From Aporhodopirellula aestuarii (GTDB taxonomy: Bacteria; Planctomycetota; Planctomycetia; Pirellulales; Pirellulaceae), in contig NZ_JAMQBK010000023.1 of the NCBI RefSeq assembly GCF_023701485.1, positions 103,304-167,303 of the forward strand: a stretch of DNA of 64,000 nt, read 5' to 3'. Under the pieces are notes generated by a model that saw only the letters and a list, made by a program, of their open reading frames with translations, was not told the origin of the DNA and did no database searches. This document shows, in pieces, positions 7,360 to 15,556 of the stretch. How positions within the stretch are numbered: the stretch's first letter is position 1; the number at the start of each line of letters is the position of its first letter. Position numbers and translations under genes: made by a program.

Positions 7360-10018
7360 TTTGAATATTCGCGATCGGTTGACGACATCTATTGTTTTGG
7401 TCGTTGGACTGACGTTATGCAGCGTCGTCACATCGTCGGTTCACGGCGAAACACCCACTGTGACGGAATCTGCGGTCGGTGATTTCAATTGGAACGCGTT
7501 GCCCGACCTACCGAATGAACTGGGAGTGGCCGGACCGTTCGTCGGAATCAGCAACAACGCGCTGATCGTTGCTGGCGGGGCAAATTTCCCTCGCCCGGTT
7601 TGGGACAACGAGAAGGTATGGCACGACCGCATTGACGTGTTGACGCGTCACGCCGATGGTTTCGAGTGGGTGAGCGGCGGGACCTTGCCGCGACGTTGCG
7701 GGTATGGGGCCTCAGTGACAACGTCCGACGGTGTCCTTTGCATGGGCGGCAACGACGGGGTGGAAACATTCGATGACGTGTTTCTGCTTCGGTGGAACGC
7801 GGCATCGAAAAAAATCGAGACGGTTGAATTTCCTGCATTGCCTGAACCCTGTTCCTTTGGACAAGCGACGATTGTCGACGGCGTTGTCTACTTCGCCGGC
7901 GGACAGAACGCAGACGGCGAGTCGCTCCATAACTTTTGGACACTTGACCTCAAGGAATCAGCGGACAGGGATCGGGCGAACTGGCAATCGCTCTCGGCTT
8001 GGCCAGGCGAGCCTCGTGCGTTCAACCTCACCGTCCATCAGCACAACGGTTACGAGGATTGTGTTTATGTGATGAGCGGTCGCAACGGGTCCGGCGATAA
8101 GCAACAGTTCCTGACCGACGTGTGGGAATATCGCCCGAGCACCGAGACATGGAAGCGCCGAGCAGATGTGCCTCGGCCCGTGATGGGAGCCTCCGCAATC
8201 GGGATCGGCCAAAGCCATCTCTATGTTCTCAGTGGAGATGACGGGACGCTGTTCAACCAAGCCGATGAGTTGAAAGATTCCCACCCCGGATTTCCCAAAC
8301 AAGCACTGCGTTATCACACGATTACCGACACCTGGACTTCTGCGGGAGCGATACCGCAGAACCAAGTCACCACCACCGCGGTGATGTGGGACGGGCGGAT
8401 CATCTTGCCAAGTGGTGAAGTTCGGCCACGGGTGCGGACGGCGTCGGTTTGGAGCATCACATCGAGCGATACCCGATCAGGCTTTGCCGTACTCGATTAT
8501 GTCGTCTTGTTTGGTTATTTGCTGGCCATGGTCGGCGTCGGGATTTACTTCGCGAAGCGAAACCGAAACACCGACGACTACTTTCGCGGCGGAAGCCGAA
8601 TGCCGTGGTGGGCCGTCGGATGCAGCATCTTCGCTACCATGCTCAGTTCGGTAACGTTCACCGGCATCCCCTCCAAAGCGTTCGCGCAGGACTGGGTTTA
8701 TGCGATCGGAAATTTGATGATTCCGGTGATCGCATTCGTCGGAGTCTATGTCGCCCTGCCGTTTTATCGCCGTATCGACGTGACAAGTGCGTACGAATAC
8801 CTCGAGAAACGATTCAGCCGAAACGTGCGATTATTCGGCAGTGCCAGCTTCACGCTCTTTCACATCTTCCGGATGGCCGTCGTGATGTCCTTGACCGGAT
8901 TGGCGTTGGCCGTGGCAACGCCCTTATCGCCGGCTGAATCGGTCATGTTGATGGGGTTGCTCAGTGTTGCGTACAGCACCATGGGCGGGATCGAAGCGGT
9001 GGTTTGGACGGACACGATCCAGACAGTCGTGCTGCTCGGTGGTGCGTTGTTGGCGTTGGTACTGATGGTGCTAGGCACGGATGGCGGATGGAGCGGGACG
9101 CTAGAAAACGCGTTCGCCTATGACAAATTGCGGGTCGCCAATTTTCACGGAGGCATCGCCAGTTCCCAACTCGTGTTGTGGGTGGTGATACTCGGAGCAG
9201 CAGGACAGAATCTGTCTTCGTACACGGCCGACCAAGCGGTCGTGCAGCGTTACATGGCGACTTCTGATCAAAAACTCGCGGCGCGGTCGATCTGGACCAA
9301 TGCCTTCATGGCGATTCCAGCAACGTTGCTGTTCTTTGGTGTCGGCACCGCGCTGTTTGGGTTTTATCGCTCGCATCCCGAACGCCTCGATCCGAACATC
9401 ACTACCGATCAGATTTTTCCGCTGTTCATCGCCAACGAGATGCCCATCGGGATCGCTGGGCTGATTGTTGCCGGCATCTTTTCTGCCGCACAATCGACCG
9501 TTTCGACCAGCATGAATTCGACATCGACGACGATCATCACGGACTTTCTGCGTCCGATGAACGTCTGCCAAACCGAGACCGGATATCTGCGTGCGGCGCG
9601 GTTGGTGACGTTTGTTGTCGGCGTCCTCGGCACGCTGCTGGGAGTCACGTTTGTGGATCCCAATATCCAATCCTTGTTCGATAGTTCGATTATGGTGATT
9701 GGGATGTTCATGGGCGTTCTCGGGGGGCTCTTCGTACTCGGATTCACGACCCGTCGGGCGTCGGCCAAAGGAGCGATGATTGGTGCGTTCGCGGGCACCG
9801 GAACGCTCGTCTACCTTTGGCAATTCAGCAATATCACCGGGTATCTCTACACCGTGATTGGGATCACAGGCTGTTTTATCGTCGGCTACCTGGCCAGCAT
9901 TCTGCTCGGCCCAGAGACTCGTGACCTCCGCGGGTTAACGATCTTCACGAGCTCCGTCCGTCGAAAAGCCGCCACTGCGAGTGAGGGCGTTCGGCCCGTC
10001 GAGCAACTGCCCTGCTAA
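7343..10018 (+). CDS. Kelch mutarotase-sodium:solute symporter fusion
   Basis: About 891 aa in two modules. After a signal peptide (ending near VHGE), residues about 45-372 form a Kelch beta-propeller of the NanM/cyclically permuted mutarotase type, with repeats such as [36 protein letters not shown] and YVMSGRNG. From about residue 380 to the end is a sodium:solute symporter with roughly 13 hydrophobic segments ([42 protein letters not shown]). The propeller should be periplasmic and would deliver the preferred sialic-acid anomer to the transporter; this is inferred. The start is uncertain: no ATG fits, and TTG 7343 (overlapping nanA, AAGAG about 9 bases upstream) or TTG 7361 are best. The in-frame start at 7232 lies far inside nanA. 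Confidence 0.88.
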   Translation: MKALVDLNIRDRLTTSIVLVVGLTLCSVVTSSVHGETPTVTESAVGDFNWNALPDLPNELGVAGPFVGISNNALIVAGGANFPRPVWDNEKVWHDRIDVLTRHADGFEWVSGGTLPRRCGYGASVTTSDGVLCMGGNDGVETFDDVFLLRWNAASKKIETVEFPALPEPCSFGQATIVDGVVYFAGGQNADGESLHNFWTLDLKESADRDRANWQSLSAWPGEPRAFNLTVHQHNGYEDCVYVMSGRNGSGDKQQFLTDVWEYRPSTETWKRRADVPRPVMGASAIGIGQSHLYVLSGDDGTLFNQADELKDSHPGFPKQALRYHTITDTWTSAGAIPQNQVTTTAVMWDGRIILPSGEVRPRVRTASVWSITSSDTRSGFAVLDYVVLFGYLLAMVGVGIYFAKRNRNTDDYFRGGSRMPWWAVGCSIFATMLSSVTFTGIPSKAFAQDWVYAIGNLMIPVIAFVGVYVALPFYRRIDVTSAYEYLEKRFSRNVRLFGSASFTLFHIFRMAVVMSLTGLALAVATPLSPAESVMLMGLLSVAYSTMGGIEAVVWTDTIQTVVLLGGALLALVLMVLGTDGGWSGTLENAFAYDKLRVANFHGGIASSQLVLWVVILGAAGQNLSSYTADQAVVQRYMATSDQKLAARSIWTNAFMAIPATLLFFGVGTALFGFYRSHPERLDPNITTDQIFPLFIANEMPIGIAGLIVAGIFSAAQSTVSTSMNSTSTTIITDFLRPMNVCQTETGYLRAARLVTFVVGVLGTLLGVTFVDPNIQSLFDSSIMVIGMFMGVLGGLFVLGFTTRRASAKGAMIGAFAGTGTLVYLWQFSNITGYLYTVIGITGCFIVGYLASILLGPETRDLRGLTIFTSSVRRKAATASEGVRPVEQLPC

Positions 10019-10379
10019 CACTCTGCAACTCCGACCGCATCCATCACACCCGCCAACCAACCGGTACGGGTGAACAGTAAACATGCAGCAGTCGGCAAAT
10101 AGGGTCAGACACCACTCGCGTTACGTTCCTGTTGAATCACACACTTTCGCCTATAAGAAACGCGACGTTTTCATTGGGGTCAGGCAACATTCCTTGCACA
10201 CTTTCGCCGGTAGTGAGAATGCCAATATTTTTGTTCTATGTGACAATTGCAGCTACAGGATGGCTACTTATCATGAGGGAGCCATGTGTCACCTTGCCGA
10301 GACTTACAGGGGCGATCACCTGCGTTACCTGCCGCACATGCATTCAATCTTAATATTTTAGCCAGCCAGGATCAGATTC
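10019..10379. other. Intergenic stretch with short direct repeats
   Basis: No supported gene. Two short motifs each occur twice: GGGTCAG at 10102-10108 and 10177-10183, and CACACTTTCGCC at 10140-10151 and 10197-10208. The spacings differ (75 and 57 bases), so this is not a simple tandem duplication. The stretch probably carries the promoter or leader of the small lipoprotein that follows. Confidence 0.5.
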
Positions 10380-10541
10380 ATGAAAGCCTTACTCTTTACT
10401 GCGTCACTTCTACTTCTCTTTGGCATCAATGTTGGTTGTCAGCCATCGGGTCCGCAGGTGATCGAGCCGCCTGCAATGACCGCTGAAGAAGCCGCCGCGG
10501 CGGAGGCGGAGTATGAGCGATCGATGACGCAGGACGCTTGA
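10380..10541 (+). CDS. Small lipoprotein (53 aa)
   Basis: Begins MKALLFTASLLLLFGINVGC, a signal peptide with lipobox INVGC, followed by QPSGPQVIEPPAMTAEEAAA and an acidic, alanine-rich end (about 33 mature residues). The CQPSGP-VIEPP pattern of a proline-rich spacer after the lipidated cysteine resembles the 57-aa lipoprotein at 4120. It lies 124 bases before a DUF1559 gene on the same strand, the same association as at 2370/2706 and 2706/4120. No known domain; probably a lipid-anchored surface peptide. AGGAT precedes the ATG by 5-9 bases. Confidence 0.8.
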   Translation: MKALLFTASLLLLFGINVGCQPSGPQVIEPPAMTAEEAAAAEAEYERSMTQDA

Positions 10542-10665
10542 TCGGACGCAAATCGCTCGAGTCGGCTTTGATGCGAGGCGTAGATCGCGTGCTTCCAAAC
10601 GCGACGAATTGATACCTCTTACGACGTTTGCATTTCTTACTTTTTCCTCCTTCGGAGTCTTTCAC

Positions 10666-11859
10666 GTGTTCAGCACCAAACGACGTTCCTATCAGGGATT
10701 TACACTGGTCGAGCTTTTGGTTGTGATCGCAATCATTGGCGTCCTTGTCGGTCTCTTATTGCCAGCCGTTCAGGCTGCTCGCGAAGCTGCGCGACGGATG
10801 AGTTGCAGCAATAATTTCAAGCAAATCGGCTTGGCCCTTCACAACTATCACTCCGCCTACAATCAGTTACCACGAAACCTCGGAGGCACCTCCCCCGATC
10901 CGTCGACGACCATCAGCAACAACAAATCGAACCGCCTATTCCTGAGCTGGATGGTGGGGGTGACTCCGTTTATCGAACAACAAGCGATCTGGGAATCGAT
11001 CGCCGCTGGGGTCGACTCGGCCGGCAATCGCTACGTCCCGATGGGTCCAACGCCATGGACAAACTTCGTACCTTGGAACACCGATCTTCCGGCATTTCGT
11101 TGCCCGAGTGATCCGGGGATGGGGCTGCCTTCAAAAGGTCGCACCAACTACGCGGCATGTGTCGGCGATCACGCTCACCTGACGAACTCAGGTGGGCGAA
11201 ATCAGTTCGGGTACTATCAAGTCGCTGACGACGATAACGCCGAAGTCGCCGGAACGAACAAGTCCGACGACAGCACGGCCGCGATTGACGCAAGAGCGAC
11301 GAACCGTGGATGTTTCTGGTCACGCCACACGACTCGCTTCCGAGATATTACCGACGGCACGTCCAATACGATCATGTGTGGAGAGATCTGCACGTCACTT
11401 GGTAACAAAGAGGTCAACGCGGACAACGCGTATTACACCAACGATGCCCTTGTCACGCATTCAGCGATGGACCTGCAGCGTTGTCTCGATCGCGTCGATC
11501 CGGATCGCCCGCAGTTCCTGCGATCCAGCACCGACACTCGAAACGGCACGAGCGAAGCACGCGGGTATCGGTGGGCAACCGGAATGTTGCAATACAGCAC
11601 CTTTCAAACCATCCTGCCCCCGAATAGCCCGAGTTGCTTCCGGGGTCGCGACGTTTCGCAGGGAGTATCTTCCGCAGGCAGTCGCCACCAGGGCGGTGCA
11701 CATGTTCTCACCGTAGATGGCGCGGTCAAATTCATCACCGATAGCATCGAGGCCGGAGACGTGACCGCGACTCCCAGCTTAGGTGCGAAAAGTCCGTATG
11801 GCTTGTGGGGTGCGTTAGGCACTCGCGGCATGCGAGAAACCGACAGCCTGGACCTATAA
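10666..11859 (+). CDS. DUF1559 pseudopilin-like protein
   Basis: A 397-aa protein. A basic leader (FSTKRRSYQ) precedes [15 protein letters not shown], the prepilin-like hydrophobic helix, and [17 protein letters not shown]. The C-terminus has HQGGAHVLTVDGAVKFITD (the H-x9-DG element) and [16 protein letters not shown] 10666 is preferred because GGAG lies 8 bases upstream and gives a normal short basic leader; the upstream in-frame start at 10609 would add 19 hydrophobic residues. It is closely related to the protein at 2706, especially over the first 60 residues, and diverges in the central region. It sits between a small lipoprotein and a sialidase gene. Function unknown. Confidence 0.93.
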   Translation: MFSTKRRSYQGFTLVELLVVIAIIGVLVGLLLPAVQAAREAARRMSCSNNFKQIGLALHNYHSAYNQLPRNLGGTSPDPSTTISNNKSNRLFLSWMVGVTPFIEQQAIWESIAAGVDSAGNRYVPMGPTPWTNFVPWNTDLPAFRCPSDPGMGLPSKGRTNYAACVGDHAHLTNSGGRNQFGYYQVADDDNAEVAGTNKSDDSTAAIDARATNRGCFWSRHTTRFRDITDGTSNTIMCGEICTSLGNKEVNADNAYYTNDALVTHSAMDLQRCLDRVDPDRPQFLRSSTDTRNGTSEARGYRWATGMLQYSTFQTILPPNSPSCFRGRDVSQGVSSAGSRHQGGAHVLTVDGAVKFITDSIEAGDVTATPSLGAKSPYGLWGALGTRGMRETDSLDL

Positions 11860-11928
11860 CGTCATCCGTACCGCGACGGCAATGCGAGCGATCCGCGACA
11901 TGCTGCTCTCGGTGCTCGTCGACAGGAT

Positions 11929-11954
11929 CGCGAGCAGGTCGTTGCCTGCTCGCG
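11929..11954 (+). terminator. Strong hairpin after DUF1559 gene
   Basis: Perfect 10-bp stem CGCGAGCAGG / CCTGCTCGCG with a 6-base loop TCGTTG, 69 bases after the DUF1559 stop. No T-run follows, so it could be a Rho-assisted end or an RNA stabiliser. Confidence 0.4.
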
Positions 11955-12060
11955 CCGTCGAATTCGCCCTCCAATCTGAGATTGTTCCGCGGCGATCGTC
12001 TCACGACGCTGGCCGCGAATCGCTCTACCGACCGCCCCGTTCCTTTTGCGTTCTAAAAAC

Positions 12061-13212
12061 ATGAAAACGAAATCACTCGTGTACGCGTCATTCGCTTGCG
12101 CTCTTTTGATCGCCTCGTCCGCAACGTTCGTGGCAGCCGACGGGCCGGACTTGCGGACGATTGATCTTTCAGGCGAAACGAATCGTCAAACCGTGATTGC
12201 TCGCGGAACACCGCAAATTTATCAAGGACACCCGACGACGCTCAAGCTCCCTGGTACCGACACGATCTTTTGTGTTTGGTGCATTAACCATGGCGGCGCG
12301 GCCGGACCGATGGCCAAGAGCGAGGATGGTGGGAAAACTTGGGTGCGGTTGGATGACAGGCTGCCACCCGGATTTTCAACGCATCAAAATTGCCCCAGCA
12401 TTTACCGCATGATTGATCCGCAGGGCGTTGCCCGATTGTGGGTATTCTCCGCCGCGTTGGGGCATCGCGGCGGTCCCGGAATGCCTAGCATCATGAGTGA
12501 GGACGATGGAAACACTTGGAAGGAGATGCCGCCACTCGGTTTTCGATGCGTGATGACGTTCAGCAGCATCGTGCCCCTCAAAGAAGGTCGCTATCTCGGG
12601 CTCTATCACAAGGGTCCCGATGGAAAAGACAGGTCACCGTTGAACGTGTTGCAAACGATCACGTCGGACGGAGGACTGACGTGGTCGACGCCAAAGGTCG
12701 TCGCCGCGGCGGACGGAAAGAATCCTTGTGAACCCTTTGTGTTTCGTTCACCCGATGGATCCGAATTGTGCTGCCTGATGAGAGAAAACACACACCAAGG
12801 TCGGAGCCTCGTGATGTTTTCTCGCGATGAGGGTCAATCGTGGAGCACACCCAACGACACGCCTTGGGGACTCACCGGTGACCGACACATCGGTGTGCAA
12901 ACACCCGATGGTCGTTGGGTAATCGCGTTTCGCGACCAAGCCCCAGGCAGCAAAACGAAAGGGCATTTCGTCGCGTGGGTCGGGACGTACGCAGACATCA
13001 AGAACGGAGATCCGGGGCAATGTCGTGTGAAGCTGTTGCACAGTCACGCGGGCAGTGATTGCGGGTACCCAGGTGTCGAGCAGTTGAGTGATGGCACGAT
13101 CGTCGCAACCACCTACATCAAATACCGCCCAGGTGCAGACAAGCATTCGATCGTAAGCACCCGGTTCAAACTCTCCGAAATCGACCAGCTTCGCACGCAG
13201 CCCGCTCCCTAA
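12061..13212 (+). CDS. Secreted BNR-repeat sialidase-like protein
   Basis: A 383-aa protein with an N-terminal signal peptide ([20 protein letters not shown], cut near VAADG). It has at least four Asp-box (BNR) motifs of the S-x-D-x-G-x-T-W form: SEDGGKTW (87-94), SEDDGNTW (146-153), TSDGGLTW and SRDEGQSW. This fits a six-bladed sialidase/neuraminidase-type propeller acting outside the cytoplasm. The nearby lyase and mutarotase-symporter support a role in releasing sialic acids from host or algal glycans. Many planctomycete BNR proteins have unproven specificity, so the substrate is inferred. ATG 12061 is chosen over the TTG at 12046 because it starts a clean signal peptide. Confidence 0.85.
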   Translation: MKTKSLVYASFACALLIASSATFVAADGPDLRTIDLSGETNRQTVIARGTPQIYQGHPTTLKLPGTDTIFCVWCINHGGAAGPMAKSEDGGKTWVRLDDRLPPGFSTHQNCPSIYRMIDPQGVARLWVFSAALGHRGGPGMPSIMSEDDGNTWKEMPPLGFRCVMTFSSIVPLKEGRYLGLYHKGPDGKDRSPLNVLQTITSDGGLTWSTPKVVAAADGKNPCEPFVFRSPDGSELCCLMRENTHQGRSLVMFSRDEGQSWSTPNDTPWGLTGDRHIGVQTPDGRWVIAFRDQAPGSKTKGHFVAWVGTYADIKNGDPGQCRVKLLHSHAGSDCGYPGVEQLSDGTIVATTYIKYRPGADKHSIVSTRFKLSEIDQLRTQPAP

Positions 13213-13313
13213 CAAACAAGCGAGGCCTCTAGCAAACAAGCAAGGCGTACCTGGTTCGTTCACCTCTGGAACAACCGCCGTGGAGTGAGCCGGATTTGCT
13301 CACACCGATAACT

Positions 13314-13337
13314 CCGGCGAAGCGTTCACTTCGCCGG
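13314..13337. terminator. Hairpin between convergent genes
   Basis: Stem CCGGCGAAG (13314-13322) with CTTCGCCGG (13329-13337) and a 6-base loop. It lies between the plus-strand sialidase and the minus-strand DUF11 lipoprotein, so it could serve both. No clear T-run on either side. Confidence 0.45.
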
Positions 13338-13354
13338 GTTGGAGCAAGCGAGTC

Positions 13355-14695
13355 TTATCGCACGCGGCACTTGAATTCGATCGTGACGCTGTCACCGACC
13401 GCGAGTGTCTCTTTCAATCGCCAAATCAGTTGCGATGATGACGCGTCGTTGACTTTCGTCTCGAAGTCCGCGTCGATGCTCGCCGTTTGGCTGTCGGCAA
13501 CGTACTCAAGCCTTGTGGTCAAGTTATCCGTCACCACGACACCTGAAACCGCCGAGTCGCCGACGTTTTGCAGTCGCAATGCGAACGTGATCGTGTCGCC
13601 GATCGCGGCGTGTTGTTTGTCCGCGATCTTGATCAGGTTAAGCCGACCGTCATCAGGGAACTCATAGACAACAAGTGCGTCCACTTTCTGATCACGCGTC
13701 AACACGGGCGGTGCAAGGTCCTGAATTTCAACCTCGACGCTTTCCTCCGTCAACCAAACATTGGCCGCGACAGCATGTTTCTCAAGCATCGCGATGAGGG
13801 ACTCGTCGAGTTCAGAGATACTGAAATTCTGGATTCCTGCCAGCACGGTGAGCACATCGGACGCGAGATGAAGCTGCTGGACCCGTTCGATCCGAACACC
13901 ACGATTGCGATCACGCATCGAGTCGATTCGACGGGTGAATTCGGCGTGGTCGACTTCGACCGAATCGCGAACGACCAACCCAGGCAAGTCGTAGTTCACG
14001 CCCTGCGGTCCGACCGGCCGGATCACTCCCGAGACACCAATCGCCCCGTCGCCTTGAAGGGCACCGGTAATACGGCGCACGTTGCCGAAGCGGGGTGAGT
14101 ACACGCATACCCGATTCGACGCGGCAAATTCGATATCACCGCTCTCGGTCGTGTAATGGGTCACGGTGTCTTCGGTTTGCAAACCGATGATCCGATCGTC
14201 AATCGTCAGCGCCGCGTCGGGAGATTGATCTCCTCCGTCGCAGAGGAATTCTTGCGGGTCATAGATCCACGGTGGCGGCGTCATAGCCGGCATCGCGTAA
14301 CCCTGAGGACGTTGATTGCACGTCGCACAGGATTGTCCGCCGCAGTCCCCCACGGCACACGGTCCATAGGAGCAGCCACAATCATCCGTCACGTAGTTGT
14401 CGTCACCGACGTGTACGGCCGATCGGCGGAATCCGACTTGGGCGATTTGGTTGATCGGCTGCGGCGGCGTGGGTGCAACTGTCGTCACAGGCCGAGCAGA
14501 GGCCGGAGCGGTGGCAGCGGTTTCGGGTACCGGCGGGGACACAGGCGCGACGGCATCGGCTTGCCCGCGTTGACCGTTCAATGGTAATCCGGCGCATCCG
14601 CTGGTAACGATAACCAGGCCCATGAGCATCCATGCGCAAACGGTTGGCACGCCCGCCATTCGGACGCGTTGCAAGTTCTCGGCGAGTGCAATCAT
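13355..14695 (-). CDS. DUF11-domain lipoprotein
   Basis: A 446-aa protein with a signal segment ending in lipobox VTSGC (residues about 30-34), then a proline/alanine-rich linker. A cysteine-rich stretch follows (DDCGCSYGPCAVGDCGGQSC), then a middle region of unknown fold. The C-terminal DUF11-type beta-sandwich (about 350-446) shows the family pattern IGDTITFALRLQNVG, VVVTDNLTTRLEYV and the terminal VGDSVTIEFKCRVR. DUF11 repeats are usually extracellular and structural. Its ATG overlaps the stop of the upstream gene (ATGA), so the two are translationally coupled. The sequence after the lipobox shares the NQIAQVGFRR-like phrase with the 461-aa protein two genes upstream (QVGYDQ). Role unknown; probably cell-surface. 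Confidence 0.82.
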   Translation of the reverse strand: MIALAENLQRVRMAGVPTVCAWMLMGLVIVTSGCAGLPLNGQRGQADAVAPVSPPVPETAATAPASARPVTTVAPTPPQPINQIAQVGFRRSAVHVGDDNYVTDDCGCSYGPCAVGDCGGQSCATCNQRPQGYAMPAMTPPPWIYDPQEFLCDGGDQSPDAALTIDDRIIGLQTEDTVTHYTTESGDIEFAASNRVCVYSPRFGNVRRITGALQGDGAIGVSGVIRPVGPQGVNYDLPGLVVRDSVEVDHAEFTRRIDSMRDRNRGVRIERVQQLHLASDVLTVLAGIQNFSISELDESLIAMLEKHAVAANVWLTEESVEVEIQDLAPPVLTRDQKVDALVVYEFPDDGRLNLIKIADKQHAAIGDTITFALRLQNVGDSAVSGVVVTDNLTTRLEYVADSQTASIDADFETKVNDASSSQLIWRLKETLAVGDSVTIEFKCRVR

Positions 14696-15414
14696 GGATT
14701 TGGCTTGAAAATGGGAGCCCAGGAAGGGTGACCAAAGAAGAACTGAGCCTTCAACACTTCGGCTCGTGGTGGAGCCAACGATCCGACCCGCAGAATCGCA
14801 ACGGTACGTCCACGCAAGTCGGCGACCTCCAACGGGTCTTGATATTCAGGGACATCAAAAGCAATCGGTCCGTTGGGACCTTCCGCCAACGGCACCGCAG
14901 TCTGAGGGTCTTCGAGGTAGATCACGCGTGTGACCAATCGCCCTTCGAGCGCGGCGAGGATGTCATCTTCGTCCAGATTGATCGGGATCGGATAAGTCGT
15001 CGCCAATCCCGGTGGTGGATAGGTTCGGTCGACCATCTCGATCGTCGGGTAAAGTTCGGCGCCCTCGGCTCGCGGAAGTCCGGTGACTCGAAAGCGGTAG
15101 ACTTGGCCGATCATCAGGCCAGCCATCAGATCCGACTCGCCTTCTTCGAACGAACCGTACTGGGCGAGCGAAAACCGCACGCCCGGAGGCCCTTGAAATT
15201 TGACGGGTTGGTAATAGACCGGTGGCGGTTGTTGGTGCCCCATCGCTTGGCGAGTCGCTGCGATCGCACCTGCGGGCATGTCCCCGGTGAAGAGCGGGTG
15301 CCCTGCACGAGGAGAAAGATAGTCAGACGGGTCGGCGGCCATGGCGATACTCGACACGCAACCCGCGATCAAAAGCAGCAACATGGAGCTTCTTAACGGT
15401 GAGCTACTTAACAT
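14692..15414 (-). CDS. Secreted protein, paralogue of the 461-aa neighbour
   Basis: A 240-aa protein with a signal peptide (MLSSSPLRSSMLLLLIAGC, with a further candidate cleavage after IAMAAD). Residues about 80-220 share a domain with the protein encoded at 15557-16942. The shared pattern is VYRFRVTGLPRAEGAELYPT, then a DEDDILAALEGRLVTRVIYL block and DLRGRTVAILRVG; the neighbour has LKLTNIPSRPGVELYPTVEL, FVTKVIYLPDP and RRGSILAIIRLGD. The domain is not one I can name. Start at ATG 15414 is chosen because AAGGA lies 7 bases upstream; 15453 is the longer alternative. The stop overlaps the start of the DUF11 lipoprotein. Confidence 0.82.
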   Translation of the reverse strand: MLSSSPLRSSMLLLLIAGCVSSIAMAADPSDYLSPRAGHPLFTGDMPAGAIAATRQAMGHQQPPPVYYQPVKFQGPPGVRFSLAQYGSFEEGESDLMAGLMIGQVYRFRVTGLPRAEGAELYPTIEMVDRTYPPPGLATTYPIPINLDEDDILAALEGRLVTRVIYLEDPQTAVPLAEGPNGPIAFDVPEYQDPLEVADLRGRTVAILRVGSLAPPRAEVLKAQFFFGHPSWAPIFKPNP

Positions 15415-15465
15415 CGCCTGATCCTTTCCTATCTGACGGGACTCAACGGACATCCTGGTGAAAAT

Positions 15466-15489
15466 GTCGCCGGATATGCATCCGGCGAC
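15466..15489 (-). terminator. Strong hairpin with T-run on minus strand
   Basis: Perfect 10-bp stem GTCGCCGGAT / ATCCGGCGAC with a 4-base loop. On the minus strand it is followed by ATTTTC. It lies between the 461-aa gene and the 240-aa gene, so it could partly separate their expression. Confidence 0.6.
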
Positions 15490-15506
15490 ACGTTTTCGCT
15501 AACGCA

Positions 15507-15537
15507 AGCGAAGCGGACTGAATCAGCCCGCTTCGCT
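15507..15537 (-). repeat. Second inverted repeat in the same spacer
   Basis: AGCGAAGCGG (15507-15516) pairs with CCGCTTCGCT (15528-15537) over an 11-base loop. It lies 20 bases downstream of the stop codon of the 461-aa gene on the minus strand. It may act together with the hairpin at 15466-15489 as a tandem terminator. Confidence 0.5.
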
Positions 15538-15556
15538 CGGCTGTGATCAGCCTCGA

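Noticed and set aside
9101-9823. 240-codon open frame on the minus strand
   Set aside because: Antisense to the symporter part of the mutarotase-symporter gene; Arg/His-rich shadow without motifs.
10083-10361. 92-codon open frame on the plus strand before the small lipoprotein
   Set aside because: No signal peptide, domain or good start; it spans the short direct repeats and is better read as leader DNA.
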